NCBI GenBank assembly: GCA_963575745.1
Contig: CAUYUJ010020739.1
Span: forward strand, 1 to 64,000
Direction: 5' to 3'
Length of the DNA stretch: 64,000 bases
Source of the DNA: Prorocentrum cordatum
Lineage: Eukaryota > Sar > Dinophyceae > Prorocentrales > Prorocentraceae
Under the pieces are notes generated by a model that was not told the origin of the DNA, made no database searches, and worked only from the letters and a program-made list of their open reading frames with translations. Shown piece after piece: positions 31,640 through 42,103 of this stretch (its first letter is position 1; every line of letters starts with the position of its first letter). Position numbers and translations under genes: made by a program.

Positions 31640-33529
31640 CTAGCGCCGACAACCAACAGATTATTAATGCATGCGAAACTTTCTTCAGACAACATGCATT
31701 GGATCGGGTTGCATTGGGACTTGAGCCCGATGTTCCAACTGCTGTCTGGCACGCGGCGGTTGAGGTGGACCAGGCAGCACCACCAGGCCCATTGCCTGAA
31801 CCATTGCAGCCTGGCCCGCAACCGATCACCGTGCCAGAGCCGCTACCGCCTGGCCCGCTTCCAATCAGCACGCCAGCAGATCCATTGCCACCAGACCAGC
31901 TCCCGACAGCCGAGTCAGTCCCGATCCCCGACGACGGCACTGACTTAAATGCGATGGAGCTGGAGGCAACTCCTGCCGACGACGATTTTTCTCCACACAC
32001 GATACATATATTGTCATGGCAGGACTGCTGCGAGCGTTCCATGTACGAGGACTTCGGCCAGATCGACGTTCGACAATGCATGCACTACTCGCGAGTGCAA
32101 GCTCCAAGCAGGCCTCGTGGACGATTATCCATGCATTTCTCCTGTGTTGCGGGGTACTTCCGCGACCAACGGCTTTGCTTGCCTGCTGAACGAGGAATGG
32201 TTCGATCAATTGCAACGCGATGATTGTGTGATCGCTCATGCGCCCGATATCGCACAATCTGGTTGCTTCCCAGAATGGAAATGGATATCGCTCCCACAGT
32301 ACGACGAGGTACGATATGGCCCTGAACTACTCGACGAGTGGCTTGGGGGTCCTAGATGGATGAGCAGAGACATCACGACGATGCTACGCCACGAGATCCA
32401 CTACAATCAGTTCCATATCAGCCAATTCCACGATCGACGCATCAACATATGGCCGAACACAACGGATCGTGAGTGGAAGATCCCAAGCAATTGGACATCA
32501 TTTCTGGATATGGTCCAGTGGAAATTTCGTGAGCGTAAAGGCCACAACGGACCATCCACCGATGCGGCCATCGCGCACTTCAAAAAGGACGGTGAACCAG
32601 ACGGGTACACTGATTGGAATGATTCTTACACGATCTTCATCCTTCGCGCGCTCCAGAAGCACATTGACCCGCAGAAGAATCGGATCGAGATATACGCCAA
32701 ACCAATCCCAGAAGGAGGCGATCCCAGCTGCTTCGATTGGAACAGCGCTATTGCTATTAGATGTGTTGGAGGCCACAGTTGCGTCAATCCACTTTCCAAA
32801 CCATGGAACATGGGCTGGGAAAGCCTACAATGGACAGACGTGAAATACCTCCACCATGGCACGACATTTCGTGCTTGGCGCAGCATCCTTATGTCAGGGA
32901 TTATTCCCGGCTATATCGATCCATCTCCCCAAAGAGACAAGTATTATCAAGGATCACCGCGCGCGGAGGCATTCTCCAGTTCCAGCACATACATAGACAA
33001 CGTCCGGAAGAATCCCCACACCTCGGTACAATCATACAAGTTCAAACACTACAAGAACGAGGTCGAGCTGGTGATCAACATGGAGATTGCCACAAAAGCT
33101 GGTTGCAGATGTTGGCTGGGCGCCCAAGGTGCTACTATGACAGAAGATGTGGTTCCCGCCGCTGCAGTCATTGCAATTCGCCGTCTCCAACCACGCCATG
33201 AGCACGGCCGGCAGATATGGCCGGAGGGCCCTGCCTGGGTCTACCCGCCATTGGCCGCGAGACAACCATTGAGCAAATGCGAAATTTGTGCTGTTCTTCC
33301 TGGGCAGGAGATCATCGACGATCCTCCCGGGATTGCACCGACTGACATGTGGCAAGACATGGACCAGCAGCCAAAGACACCGTTTGCATCAGCATCATCG
33401 GCTCAGCGACCGATGGCCCCTCAGCTGGGGGCGACCCCTGCTGGCCGCACATCTGACGCCGACGCTTTGGATGAAACGATGGTCCGTGCTATGATTGACA
33501 GTTGCGAGCACAACACACATGACGAATAA
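31640..33529 (+). pseudogene. Gene Y: Tpt1/ADP-ribosyltransferase-like protein, one frameshift
   Basis: Plus-strand coding begins without an ATG at the copia junction near 31640 (SADNQQIINACETFFRQ). It passes a proline-rich linker with repeated PEPLPPGPLP-like units and shifts frame near 32090. It then runs in one frame to TAA at 33529. The C-terminal third has LHHGTTFRAWRSILMSG near 32850, an H-G-T followed by W..I...G as in the RNA 2'-phosphotransferase (Tpt1/KptA) and ART superfamily. About 85 residues later GCRCWLGAQGATMTEDVVP resembles the Tpt1 segment before its C-terminal strand. These enzymes transfer ADP-ribose from NAD+, in Tpt1 to an RNA 2'-phosphate. The middle region is Trp- and Asp-rich and unassigned. 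Substrate and activity are not inferable. Confidence 0.5.
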
Positions 33530-33545
33530 TGGTTGATAGCCATAC

Positions 33546-36504
33546 TTATACTGCCGAGAGGCCCTTCGACCCGTTACATCAAAGATCACACAGAAAGATT
33601 GGAACCGTCGGCTTATATGTAATGATGTTCGCATGGGGGACTTCATTGTCACTATGCATTGGGGATCTACCAATTGTTATCATTATGACAACCACTGCCC
33701 CAAGGGCAACCACAGAACCAAGGTGCTCATGAACAAGGGCCATTGATGGACCAATTATTCATTTTGGCGTATTCGACAAGTTCTTTGCGGTACAAGTACC
33801 TATTCTCAACTACGGTTTACGATGGGTAAACATATGGTACAACGACAGAAACATGCCTCTCAAGGGCGTTGTCTTCGCTTTGCCAATACGTGCCGACATC
33901 GACTCGACGCAGATGAATATTGCGCTGGAAGGCCCATCTTCATGCCGCGACCAAATACAGCAACATAAAACTTCTGGCGATCTACCATACCTTGGAATGC
34001 CGAACATTTATAGGCCACGTATCCCACGTACGCCGACCAGACGCCCCGCTCCTCGGACACCCGATCCCGAACAGCTGGTGGCCACACCTGCCGAGGATCC
34101 TACTACCGCAGACGATGGATCCCAACAAAAGGCAGGCCAATCTTCTGAGCCTCTGGTTACTGTCATCGTGGATACATCTAACATCCCACTCACAGACGAG
34201 ATGAAAGCAGCGAATGGTAACATGAGGGCAGATTTATCAGCAGAGATCCAGGCTGATGAGGACGTCGGCTCGAGCTTCCTTGATAACATCATCGACCCGC
34301 CAGAGGACTTCCTCAGCCATCCCGACTACGACCCAGACGAGGATACAAGGTGGATCAATCAAGCCTACGGCCACCGCATATACCGCTGGACGTCGGAGTT
34401 ATTGGTGGATTCACTTATGATAAAGGTGAGACAAACTATTGAGGTGCATACTGGCAGGGACAAGATTGTGGTGGATCAGATACAGTCATATTTACGATTT
34501 GACATAAACTTTGGATCCAAAACATACAATCCAGAGACATACTATTTGTACTACAATCATACCCACAAATGGGCACGTGACTTACCGATTTGCAGTGCGG
34601 ATAGCTTCTTCAAAAAGATGGTGCACTACCTGGGCCCAGAGGTCATCGAGGAGTCGACTACAGGCGTCTTTCAATGGATTTCTAGAGTGTACCAAATCAT
34701 ATTGCTGGACAGCATTACGGAGCTACGTGATTTCACAAAAGATGCTACTCGCCGGAACCATCCTGCACTCAAGACGTTGCGTGATCTATTTGCACATTGT
34801 ATCCAGACATTTGGCAACCCAGGCTTCCCCGTATGGAGGGAGCTGGTGGAAACACCTGCCGCGCCGCATCAGGAGGATCCAGGCGCGGAGCAGGATATTC
34901 CCCAGGACCCAGGCAGCGTTGCATCCGCAGCTCCAGATCAAGAAACCATGGTACGGATCATAGCCCAGCAGAAGGGGATCGGCCGCGAAGAGGGCGACAA
35001 CGAGGCCGCCTTGCAGGAAGAGGCTAACCGTATCCGTACAGAAAACGTATGCCATGGTGATACTGACACCGCGGACAACGACACGACCGAGCGCGTAGGA
35101 CTACCAGGGGAAAGATTGTCTAGGATCGAGATCGAGGGAATGGGCCGATCGATCGCCTCCCGTCCGGCCGCCGAGATCAACCGCGATGCCATGGATCAGA
35201 TCGGCCGCGTTCTCGCTAGTGGTCGTGACACTCGCTGGGGATCCCGTGAGCACCTCGCGATTAACGGGGCCCCAGAGGATATCCAGCATGATATCGTGCG
35301 GTGTCGGAATTGCGATCATTTATTGTCTCTAGGGGTCGTTGCAGATGAAGGTGCAATTTGTGATATCTGCAGGCAGTGCGCTGTTGCCGTAGGTGCTACG
35401 GGCAAAAGTACCGCCGTGGAAAGCGACCTGGCATACCTCCAGAAGTTGACCCACTGGATCAATACGACGCTCTCCCAGGACGACGCCACGAGGTACATGG
35501 CAGACGGAGCGCAGGTCCTGATGATGGGCAAGCGCTCCATTCCAGGTTATGAGAAGGACACGTTGAGGAGATTGGCAAATTGTGCTAAGAAGAGGTATCA
35601 GAAGTGGGTCGACGCAGGCTTCCCTCCTGCACACATGTGCAGGTTGATGGGCGAGCGTGAGGACGACAGACCTCTATACCACCCTTTTGCCAACCTCGTT
35701 CAGCGTTTCCTGAGTGATATGAAGTTCCACCACCAAATGACAGGCGCTCGCATCAATAAAGGCAAGAAGGCTTATACCATCAAAGATATGCGAGACGCCC
35801 GTGGTATTCTCGATCACAGCGTCAGGACTGGCCAAGCCGGTCGGAAGAAATGGTGGTTGAACACAGGCAGACTCGATCGAGGCACGAGGCAAGAGCGCGG
35901 ACTCGTCACGATTGCCCTTCCCCGTGGGGATGGCACTCGTGAGAAAGTCACGCAGCGCAAGCTTGCCGTGCTTGCCCCCATCGAGCCCGCCTTGGGTTCC
36001 ACTGATCAGAGGGGGGTTGATTCAGGGATGAGAACCGATCCGATCGAACCTGATATACACTCCCCACATTCTGATGATGCCACGGAGCCATGCCAGCCGC
36101 GGCACCCGCCGCCGCCGCCGCGATTTGCTCCTGGCAACGCTGTAGGGTCCAGCGCCTCTGGCGCGCAGGACTACACGCCCGCTGGGCAGCGCGGCGCTGC
36201 CGCGCAGCGGCAGGACAGTGACGACAGCCGCAGACCAGCGACACCTCCTCGCGCCAAGAGGGCGCGCGCGCCGGAGGACTACGCTACGCGGTGGCGCGAC
36301 AACCTAGAGGACAGCCAATGGGGTCCCAGATGCTGGAGCTACTACATCAACTGCTGGATGTACATCACGGACAACAACGACGAGTTCGTATGCGTACGCG
36401 ACATCCAGTACAATGATTGGTTCCGCCACTGGATCCCGAGTACGTCTCGTATGATGGCCACAGGATGTGGGACCACAGGTTCTACCAGATGGGGTAACGC
36501 GTAG
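33546..36504 (+). pseudogene. Gene Z: unknown protein, about 980 codons, Cys-rich motif, one frameshift
   Basis: Not recognised. The main frame is open from 33733 to TAG at 36504; its first ATG is 33853, but coding-like sequence (IIHFGVFDKFFAVQVPILNY) lies before it. Further upstream another frame reads RLICNDVRMGDFIVTMHWGS and NHCPKGNHRTKVLMNKGH, so a one-base shift near 33730 probably split the gene. Parts in order: compact N-terminal region, Pro/Thr linker (RIPRTPTRRPAPRTPDPE), a folded region with TYNPETYYLYYNHTHKWARD, an acidic spacer, a possible zinc motif near 35290 (CRNCDHLL, then CDICRQC), a Lys/Arg-rich segment (ARINKGKKAYTIKDMRDARG), a disordered Pro/Arg stretch and a Trp-rich C-terminus (WSYYINCWMYITDNN). 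It lies 17 bp after Y on the same strand, so co-expression is possible. Confidence 0.5.
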
Positions 36505-37180
36505 TGTAGTCGGCCGCCAGGCCCGCCGCTCGACAGGCTAGAACTTCATCATTACACAAGTTCGCCTCGAGCGGTGGCTGATAAATCATTTTAGGCCACT
36601 TCGCGATCCAAGAAAAGTGGTCACGCCTATCCTTGTGGAACCCAAGGCAGCCTCCCAAGGAGCAACGCCGAGGGGAGTAACGACACGCAGAATGTATTCA
36701 TGCAACTTTTCGTGTTTATCAACACGACTCTGCGTCTGGTCAGACATTTGCTTTGATAATTAACATTTAGACGCGTTTCTTAACGCGACTTCATAGTACA
36801 CATCTTATGTTTGGCCCAGCTCTCGAATGAGAGCCGGTGCTAACACCTGCCCCGCTCAGGCGCGGCAGCTTTTGATGTTGCTTTAAATTGCTCAGATCCT
36901 CTTTCTCCGCCCGCCCGTGTCTCATTCTTCTCCGCCCTCGAGTGCCGAAGCGTTTTGGGGCTCCAAAGAGTGCTTGGCGAAGAAACAGGGACCCTGGGTG
37001 TTCCTTCTTACCTTACCTTGCCTAATCGTGAGCGCTATCGCGATTGGGACGCAGCTGAAGCTATACAGATCTTGTGCTCAGCTGCCTGACATAATTGAGG
37101 ATTTGTGGAGTAAAAGGGTGACGGGATCTCTTCCTCTGTTCCCGAGTCCTACCCTGACGGGCGGGATTCGGGACGGGGGG
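36505..37180. other. AT-richer spacer after gene Z with small hairpins
   Basis: I see no gene. Short inverted pairs include GCAGA...TCTGC (about 36687-36734) and GCTCTC...GAGAGC near 36819-36836. A plus-strand frame at 36917-37189 is open for 90 codons (LPCLIVSAIAIGTQLKLY) but has no recognisable domain. Confidence 0.4.
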
Positions 37181-37381
37181 TGTGAATAGAACCCGTGTAA
37201 TACCCTCATATATACTCTTTATCCTCACCTCTCCTGCGCCTGGCCGTTTGGGCTCAGGTATTGGGACAGATCGATCAGACCTTTGACCGCGCAGGAGGAA
37301 AATATATCCATCTTTCCCTCCTTCCCTCTACCAACGGATCAGGGCATCTGTGCCCTTGCACTTCAACCCCGTGCGCAGGTT
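37181..37381 (+). repeat. Right copy of the 201-bp direct repeat bounding the coding island
   Basis: It starts TGTGAATAGAACCCGTG and ends near GTGCGCAGGT, matching 18070-18270 in length, orientation and sequence (roughly 90% by eye). Differences are scattered substitutions, not one block, so the two copies are not freshly duplicated. Confidence 0.75.
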
Positions 37382-37511
37382 TCGGCCCCACCGACGGGCC
37401 CATTCCTCGATGCATGGCCGCCTCTGGCGCCAGGAGGCGCTGGGAAAATCAGATACGCGAGCTGATTCTCAAACCCCCCTCTGCTATCCCCCCCCTGTCG
37501 CCCGACCCGGA

Positions 37512-37742
37512 AGCGGGCAGCGGCATCAACGCAGCGCAACCTCTCAGGAGGGGAAAAAGCACACAGACACAATGAGTCGTCGATTCCCAAGAACTTTTGG
37601 GATAATGATATGGGGAGTTGGGGGGAAAACAGAAATCCAGAAAATATGGGGAAATATGGGGCGTCTTTGTATTTGTGTCTATCTATTTGTGTGTTCGTGG
37701 GCTCCTTCAGAGTGGGCAGCGGCACCAGCGCAGCGCAGCCTC
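37512..37742 (+). mobile_element. 32-bp repeat copies 2 and 3 around a family B element (copy 2)
   Basis: GCAGCGGCATCAACGCAGCG occurs at about 37515. Family B copy 2 runs from about 37542 (CTCAGGAGGGG, then CACACAGACACAATGAGTCG) to 37713 (TGGGCTCCTTCA). A diverged third copy of the 32-bp repeat follows at 37710-37742. The element therefore sits between two similar 32-bp segments. Confidence 0.65.
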
Positions 37743-37879
37743 GGAGGCCCCGCCCGGCGCACGGGGCGCCGTCGGGAGCCCACGAGGCGGTGCCGGCGGC
37801 AGCGTGGCGCACCCCCGGCAGACCCACCCACCGCTCGGGGGCGCCCGCGAGCGCCCACGAGGCGGTGCGGGGCGGGCGT

Positions 37880-38135
37880 TTCCATCTCCTCCTCCTCCTC
37901 CTCCTCCGCCTCCGCCTCCTCCTCCTCCTCCTCCTCCTCCTCCTCCCCCTCCTCCCCCTCCTCCTCCTCCTCCCCCTCCCCCTCCTCCTCCTCCTCCTCC
38001 TCCTCCCCCCTCCCCCTCCTCCTCCTCCTGCTCCTCTTGCTCCTCCCCCTCTTCCCTTCCCCCTCCTCCTCCCCCTCCCCCTCCTCCTCCCCCTCCTCCC
38101 CCTACTCCTTCCCCTCCCCCTCCTCCTCCCGAGGC
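37880..38135. repeat. (CTC)n polypyrimidine array
   Basis: About 255 bp of CTC/CCT triplets with CCCC interruptions. Confidence 0.92.
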
Positions 38136-38270
38136 CAGGGAGGTCCTCGTTTCAGCGCCTGGGCCCTGGCCGCGCGACGCGCACATGGGGGGCTCGGCGG
38201 TGCGCCGAGCAAGCAGAGCTGGAGCAGTGCACGCTCCCATCTGCAGCGCCCGCGGGGCGGCTGCGTTTCG

Positions 38271-38433
38271 GTCGGGGTTGTCCTCCCACAGAGGGGATTT
38301 TTGGAGGACGAATGTTAAGAGAGTCGTCGTCGAAAAGTAGGCAAAGATGGCCAACAAATATTAGACACTTGTCCCCATACTCTTTTTTCTTTATTTGGAA
38401 TATGCATCCTCCAGAGTGACACGCCCAGCCTAA
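38271..38433. mobile_element. Family A MITE, copy 7 (diverged)
   Basis: GTCGGGGTTGTCCTCCCACA on the left and CCTCCAGAGTGACACGCCCA on the right are degraded family-A ends around an AT-rich centre. Confidence 0.55.
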
Positions 38434-38535
38434 GGCTACGTGGGAAAGCCTCGGCGGACCCGTCCAGTTACTTGCGTAGCGGATGTCAGAACCCCTACGC
38501 CAGTGCAAAGAATGGTAAGGGGAATGTCGGCAACT

Positions 38536-38680
38536 GGTCGGAGGTCCGCGCGGATTGGTTCCCTGGATCTGCGTTGGTCCCCCCTTCCCCGGTTCGCGGA
38601 GCGCGCCCAGAGCAGCGCCGGAGGCGCAACCTGGGGCGCCAAACGCCAGTTCAAGAAATCCACGCGGAGGTCCAAACCCA
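38536..38680. mobile_element. TIR element, family E copy 1
   Basis: TCGGAGGTCCGCGCGGATTG on the left is mirrored by AATCCACGCGGAGGTCC on the right, with GATCTGCGTTGG and a GC-rich centre containing GCGCCGGAGGCGC. Confidence 0.65.
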
Positions 38681-38870
38681 TAGTTTTGCAGTGTTCTTTG
38701 ATTTGTTTGACTCCTCTGATGTCTAGTGGCCTTCGTCGCATCCCACAACCATACCTGGGTTGTAGGGGTCAGCGTCCTCGTGCACAGGCGCCAATTGGGG
38801 GTCCAACCTTGTTTGCTTGCATGGTTGTTTGATGTGATGATGCCTGTGTGCTCTCTTTCCCTGGAGTCTC

Positions 38871-39076
38871 GGGTATGGCCAGGACCCTGGGTAAGGGGAC
38901 GTGGTTAGTGGAAGGGCCCTGGAGCCTTCGAATTCGCCAGAATCACTAAACCAGGTTTGCCATAGCTGGTGTTTTTTCGGGTGGCGGCAGTTCCGGTTAG
39001 TGGAAATGGGACGGGGGGGCGCCCCTGGTACAGATCACTAAACCAGCTTCCTTTAAACCCAGTTCTACCAACGCCC
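38871..39076 (+). repeat. Dispersed repeat, family H copy 2
   Basis: Same orientation as 17556-17727. It includes AGAATCACTAAACCAGG and a second internal GATCACTAAACCAG near 39025. Confidence 0.8.
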
Positions 39077-39241
39077 GAGAGTCGCATCATGCCATGTTTC
39101 TCTTGCCGAGTGGGAGGAGGAGAGGGGCCCCCGCGTGCCTCGGAGCTGCCGACGCTCCCGGCCCCCCGAGCCGTCGGGTGGCGCGGGGGCTCACGTTGAA
39201 GACGAGGAAGTGACGTGCGGGGGTTCGGTGGCTGGATCGGG

Positions 39242-39402
39242 GGTGGACAGACCTCCTACCCTGACACGTGGATTAAGGAATTGGCCGTTTTCGGTTCGCG
39301 AGAGCGCGTCACGGCTGTCATTTTTGCGGGTCCAGGTCCGTCGGTTTCGGTCCCAGGCCGTTTTCACTAAGGGGAGGTCTACTAAAGGTAGGTTTGTCCA
39401 CC
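39242..39402. mobile_element. TIR element, family D copy 1
   Basis: GGTGGACAGACCTCCTACC on the left and GGTAGGTTTGTCCACC on the right are inverted, about 16 bp. Body 161 bp. Copy 2 is at 42612-42773. Confidence 0.8.
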
Positions 39403-39608
39403 GTCGATAGGAGCTGTTCGGGCCAGAGGCTCGGTGAGACGGGGGCAGCTCGGAGACAGCTAGGAGGCTCGGAGGCAGGATTGGCAGCTCGATGAGACCA
39501 AGGCTGGATTTCCGTGAGCAAGAGGGGTCTTGAGGGAAGCGGGCGTTTACGCCTCGGTTTTCTCTTACGGTGAACCACTCCGAATCCTTTGTCTGCAGTG
39601 TTTTTTAT

Positions 39609-39745
39609 TCGACGTCACGGACGTCACCGATGCGCTTCCGATGCATCGGCGATGCAACGGCAATGCATCCGCGATGCATCGGCAATGCATTCGCGATGCG
39701 TTCGCGATGCGGCGCGATCCCTCGAGCCCATCTGCTCGGGCGATC
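39609..39745. mobile_element. Family F element, copy 4 (GATGCATC tandem core)
   Basis: The core repeats GATGCATCGGCGATG and CAATGCATCCGCGATGCATC several times, followed by CGATGCGGCGCGATCC and GAGCCCATCTGCTCGG. The left inverted end is poorly preserved. Confidence 0.5.
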
Positions 39746-39759
39746 GCGCAGCATCGCTA

Positions 39760-40060
39760 GGAGGAGGAGGAGGAGGAGGAGGAGGAGGAGGAGGAGGAGG
39801 AGGAGGAGGAGGAGGAGGAGGAGGAGGAGGAGGAGGAGGAGGGGGGGAGGAGGAGGAGGAGGAGAGGAGGAGGAGGAGGAGGAGGAGGAGGAGGAGGAGG
39901 AGGAGGAGGAGGAGGAGGAGGAGGGGGGGAAGGAGGAGGAGGAGGAGGAGGAGGAGGAGGAGGAGGAGGAGGCGGAGGATGAGGAGGCGGAGGAAAAGGA
40001 GGAGGAGGAGGGGGGAAGGAGGAGGAGGAGGAGGAGGAGGAGGAAGCCTACTACGCTTCG
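39760..40060. repeat. (GGA)n polypurine array, about 300 bp
   Basis: Almost pure GGA triplets with short G runs and a few GCGGAGG steps. Glu, Gly and Arg frames are artefacts. Confidence 0.95.
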
Positions 40061-40272
40061 CTCGTCGCGGCCTGGGCCAGAGAGGCCGCCCCGCTCCAAG
40101 CGGGCGGCGCGGGGGCGTGCAGATGTGCGCGCGCCGCGCACTGCGGGGCGTGGTGCGCGCGACCCAGGCATCGGGCGCCTCGACAAGATCGAGACGGATG
40201 TTTTTTTGTTTTTTCTTGTTTGGCCTCTCGGGGCTCTCGTTTGGACTCGGGACCGTCAAACAGCGACTCGGG

Positions 40273-40434
40273 TGAAGTCGGGCCTTTCCTCCTACAAGGG
40301 GATTTTGGACGAGACATTGAAACTAGTCAGAACATACCCCACAATGGCCAATCAATGCCTAAATCATCGTCCGAAACTATTTTGTTTTACTATGTTTGAC
40401 ATTCCTCCTGTAGAGGGACAGGCCCGACTTAAGA
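40273..40434. mobile_element. Family A MITE, copy 8
   Basis: The left TIR TGAAGTCGGGCCTTTCCTCC and right TIR GAGGGACAGGCCCGACTTAA are inverted ends. The centre is AT-rich and 120 bp long. Confidence 0.8.
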
Positions 40435-40990
40435 CTCTGATGTCTGGGGAGGTCGGGCGGCCCAGACATGGCAGGCCTCCAGAGGAGGCATTCTTCTTCG
40501 TCTGCGGTGGGCCTCTCGTGCCCTGGAAGTTGCAGTCCTCTCTTGCCCTCCGACGTGGGATTCGACGCGAAGTCGACGTGGGTTCGACACGGATCCGACA
40601 CGGATGCGACACGGTCTCGACGCGCTCGACACGGAATCGGCACGGATTCGGCGCGGATCGCGGCGCTGACGGGACGGACGAGGTTTAGCGCAAGAGGAGG
40701 GGGCCCGAGGACTCAGGACACGTGTCGGCCGAGCGAGTGTTTGCCCAGTCCGCCCCGCACCGCTTCGGCTGCGCCGTCTCGAACGCCCCAGTGTGGACTC
40801 GCACACGCCGGGGCCGACACGCGCTCGGAGAGCCATCGAGAGGCCCCCCCCGCCGCGGCTCGGGCCCGAGGCCCCCCGGGAGAGCCCCCAGGGCGCCGCG
40901 GAGGCGCCCGCGCGCGCGCGATGCTGGCGCGGCCGCGCGGCAGCCGCGCGGAGGGCGCCGCAGCGGCGGCGGGACTGCAGCCTGGCGCGC
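40435..40990. other. GC-rich non-coding stretch with CGACACGGAT repeats
   Basis: Between 40570 and 40660 the phrase TCGACACGGAT or GACACGGATCGG recurs about six times as an irregular minisatellite. No gene is recognised. Confidence 0.5.
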
Positions 40991-40999
40991 GGGTGCGCG

Positions 41000-41385
41000 T
41001 GCTCCAGGCCCTCCTCCTCCTCCTCCTCCTCCTCCTCCTTCTCCTCCTCCTCCTCCTCCTCCTCCTCCTCCTCCCCCTTCTCCTCCTCTCCTCCTCCTCC
41101 CTCCTCCTCCCCTCCTCCTCCTCCTCCTCTCCTCCTACTCCTACTCCTACTCCTACTCCTACCTACTCCTACTCCTCCTCCCTCCTCCTCATCTCCTCCC
41201 CCTCCCCCTCCCCATCTCCTCCTCCTCCTCCTCCTCTCCTCCTCCTCCTCTCCTCCTCCTCTCCTCCTCCTCCTCCTCCTCCCCCCTCCTCCTCCTCCTC
41301 TTCCTCCTCTTCCTCCTCCTCCTCCTCTTCCTCCTTCTCCTTCTCCTCCTCCTCCTCCTTCTCCTCCTCCTCCTCCTCCCTCGCC
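41000..41385. repeat. (CTC)n array, pyrimidine arm of an inverted pair
   Basis: About 385 bp of CTC/TCC with a short (CCTACT)n run at 41136-41175. It faces the (GGA)n array at 41499-41745 across 115 bp of unique DNA. Confidence 0.93.
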
Positions 41386-41498
41386 ACAGTCCCTCTTTGC
41401 GGCGCCGCCCGGGTTTGGCAGAGGGCTGGGCTCAGTTCCGCTCCTCCGATGCGCTTCGGTGCGATTCCGATGGCCTCCGATTCCGATTCGGTTCGACG

Positions 41499-41745
41499 GA
41501 GGAGGAGGAGGAGGAGGAGGAGGAGGAGGAGGAGGAGGAGGAGGAGGAGAAGGAGGAGGAGGAGGAGGAGGAGGAGGAGGAGGAGGGGGGAGGGGGAGGG
41601 GGAGGGGGAGGAGGAGGATGGGGAGGGGGGAGGGGGGAAGGAGGAGGAGGAGAAGGGAAGGAGGAGGAGAAGGAGGAGGAGGAGGAGGAAGAGGAGGAGG
41701 AGGAGGAGGAAGAGGAGGAGGAGGAGGAGGAAGGGAGGCCGCTCA
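41499..41745. repeat. (GGA)n array, purine arm of an inverted pair
   Basis: About 245 bp of GGA and GGGGA units, complementary in kind to 41000-41385. Confidence 0.93.
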
Positions 41746-41940
41746 CCACCACAGCTCACCCTGGCGAGGGGTCACTCGGGTCTCGGGCCATGGCTCGGGC
41801 CTCGGGCGGACGATCGGGACGACGCGGGCACCCGCGGAGCGCTTTCGTGCGAGGCGCGGCTGCGGGGCAGCTTCTCCCCGAGGCTGGGAAACCTTTTGGG
41901 ATGCCGATTCGGGTTCCGATCGCTTGCTGGACGCGTACTA

Positions 41941-42103
41941 TCAGGAGGGGAGACAACACACAGACACAATGAATCGTCGATTCCCATGAACATTTCGCAA
42001 AATATGGGAAGTGGGGTGGGAACACAAAGGCCCAGAAGTATGAGAAGATATGGTGACTCCTTTTATTTATGTCTTGTTATTTGTGTGTCCCAGGGCCCCT
42101 TCA
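41941..42103 (+). mobile_element. Family B repeat, copy 3
   Basis: TCAGGAGGGGAGACAACACA, then CAGACACAATGAATCGTCG at the left. TTATTTGTGTGTCCC, then AGGGCCCCTTCA at the right. Confidence 0.8.

Larger units (their letters stand above)
24215..31640 (-). mobile_element. Ty1/copia-type retrotransposon, decayed, no LTRs found (copy A)
   Basis: In the order read on the minus strand: Gag with CCCH fingers and an SR-rich tail, linker, aspartic protease, HHCC/DDE integrase, RT with YVDD, and RNase H. Protease, then integrase, then RT is the copia (Pseudoviridae) order. About ten breaks interrupt it: frameshifts near 29860, 29400, 28560, 27815, 25370 and 25080, stops near 27415 and 25091, a 2-base loss near 27391, and a deletion near 24970. 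No terminal repeats were found next to 24215 or 31640. Gag begins abruptly at a stop near 31638, where the plus-strand gene Y begins, so the 5' end may be truncated. The copy cannot be autonomous as it stands. Confidence 0.88.

Noticed and set aside
18070-37381. The 201-bp direct repeats as simple LTRs of the copia element.
   Set aside because: The element's gag and RNase H ends lie 5-6 kb inside them and other genes on the opposite strand intervene. A plain LTR element does not fit, though a composite one might.
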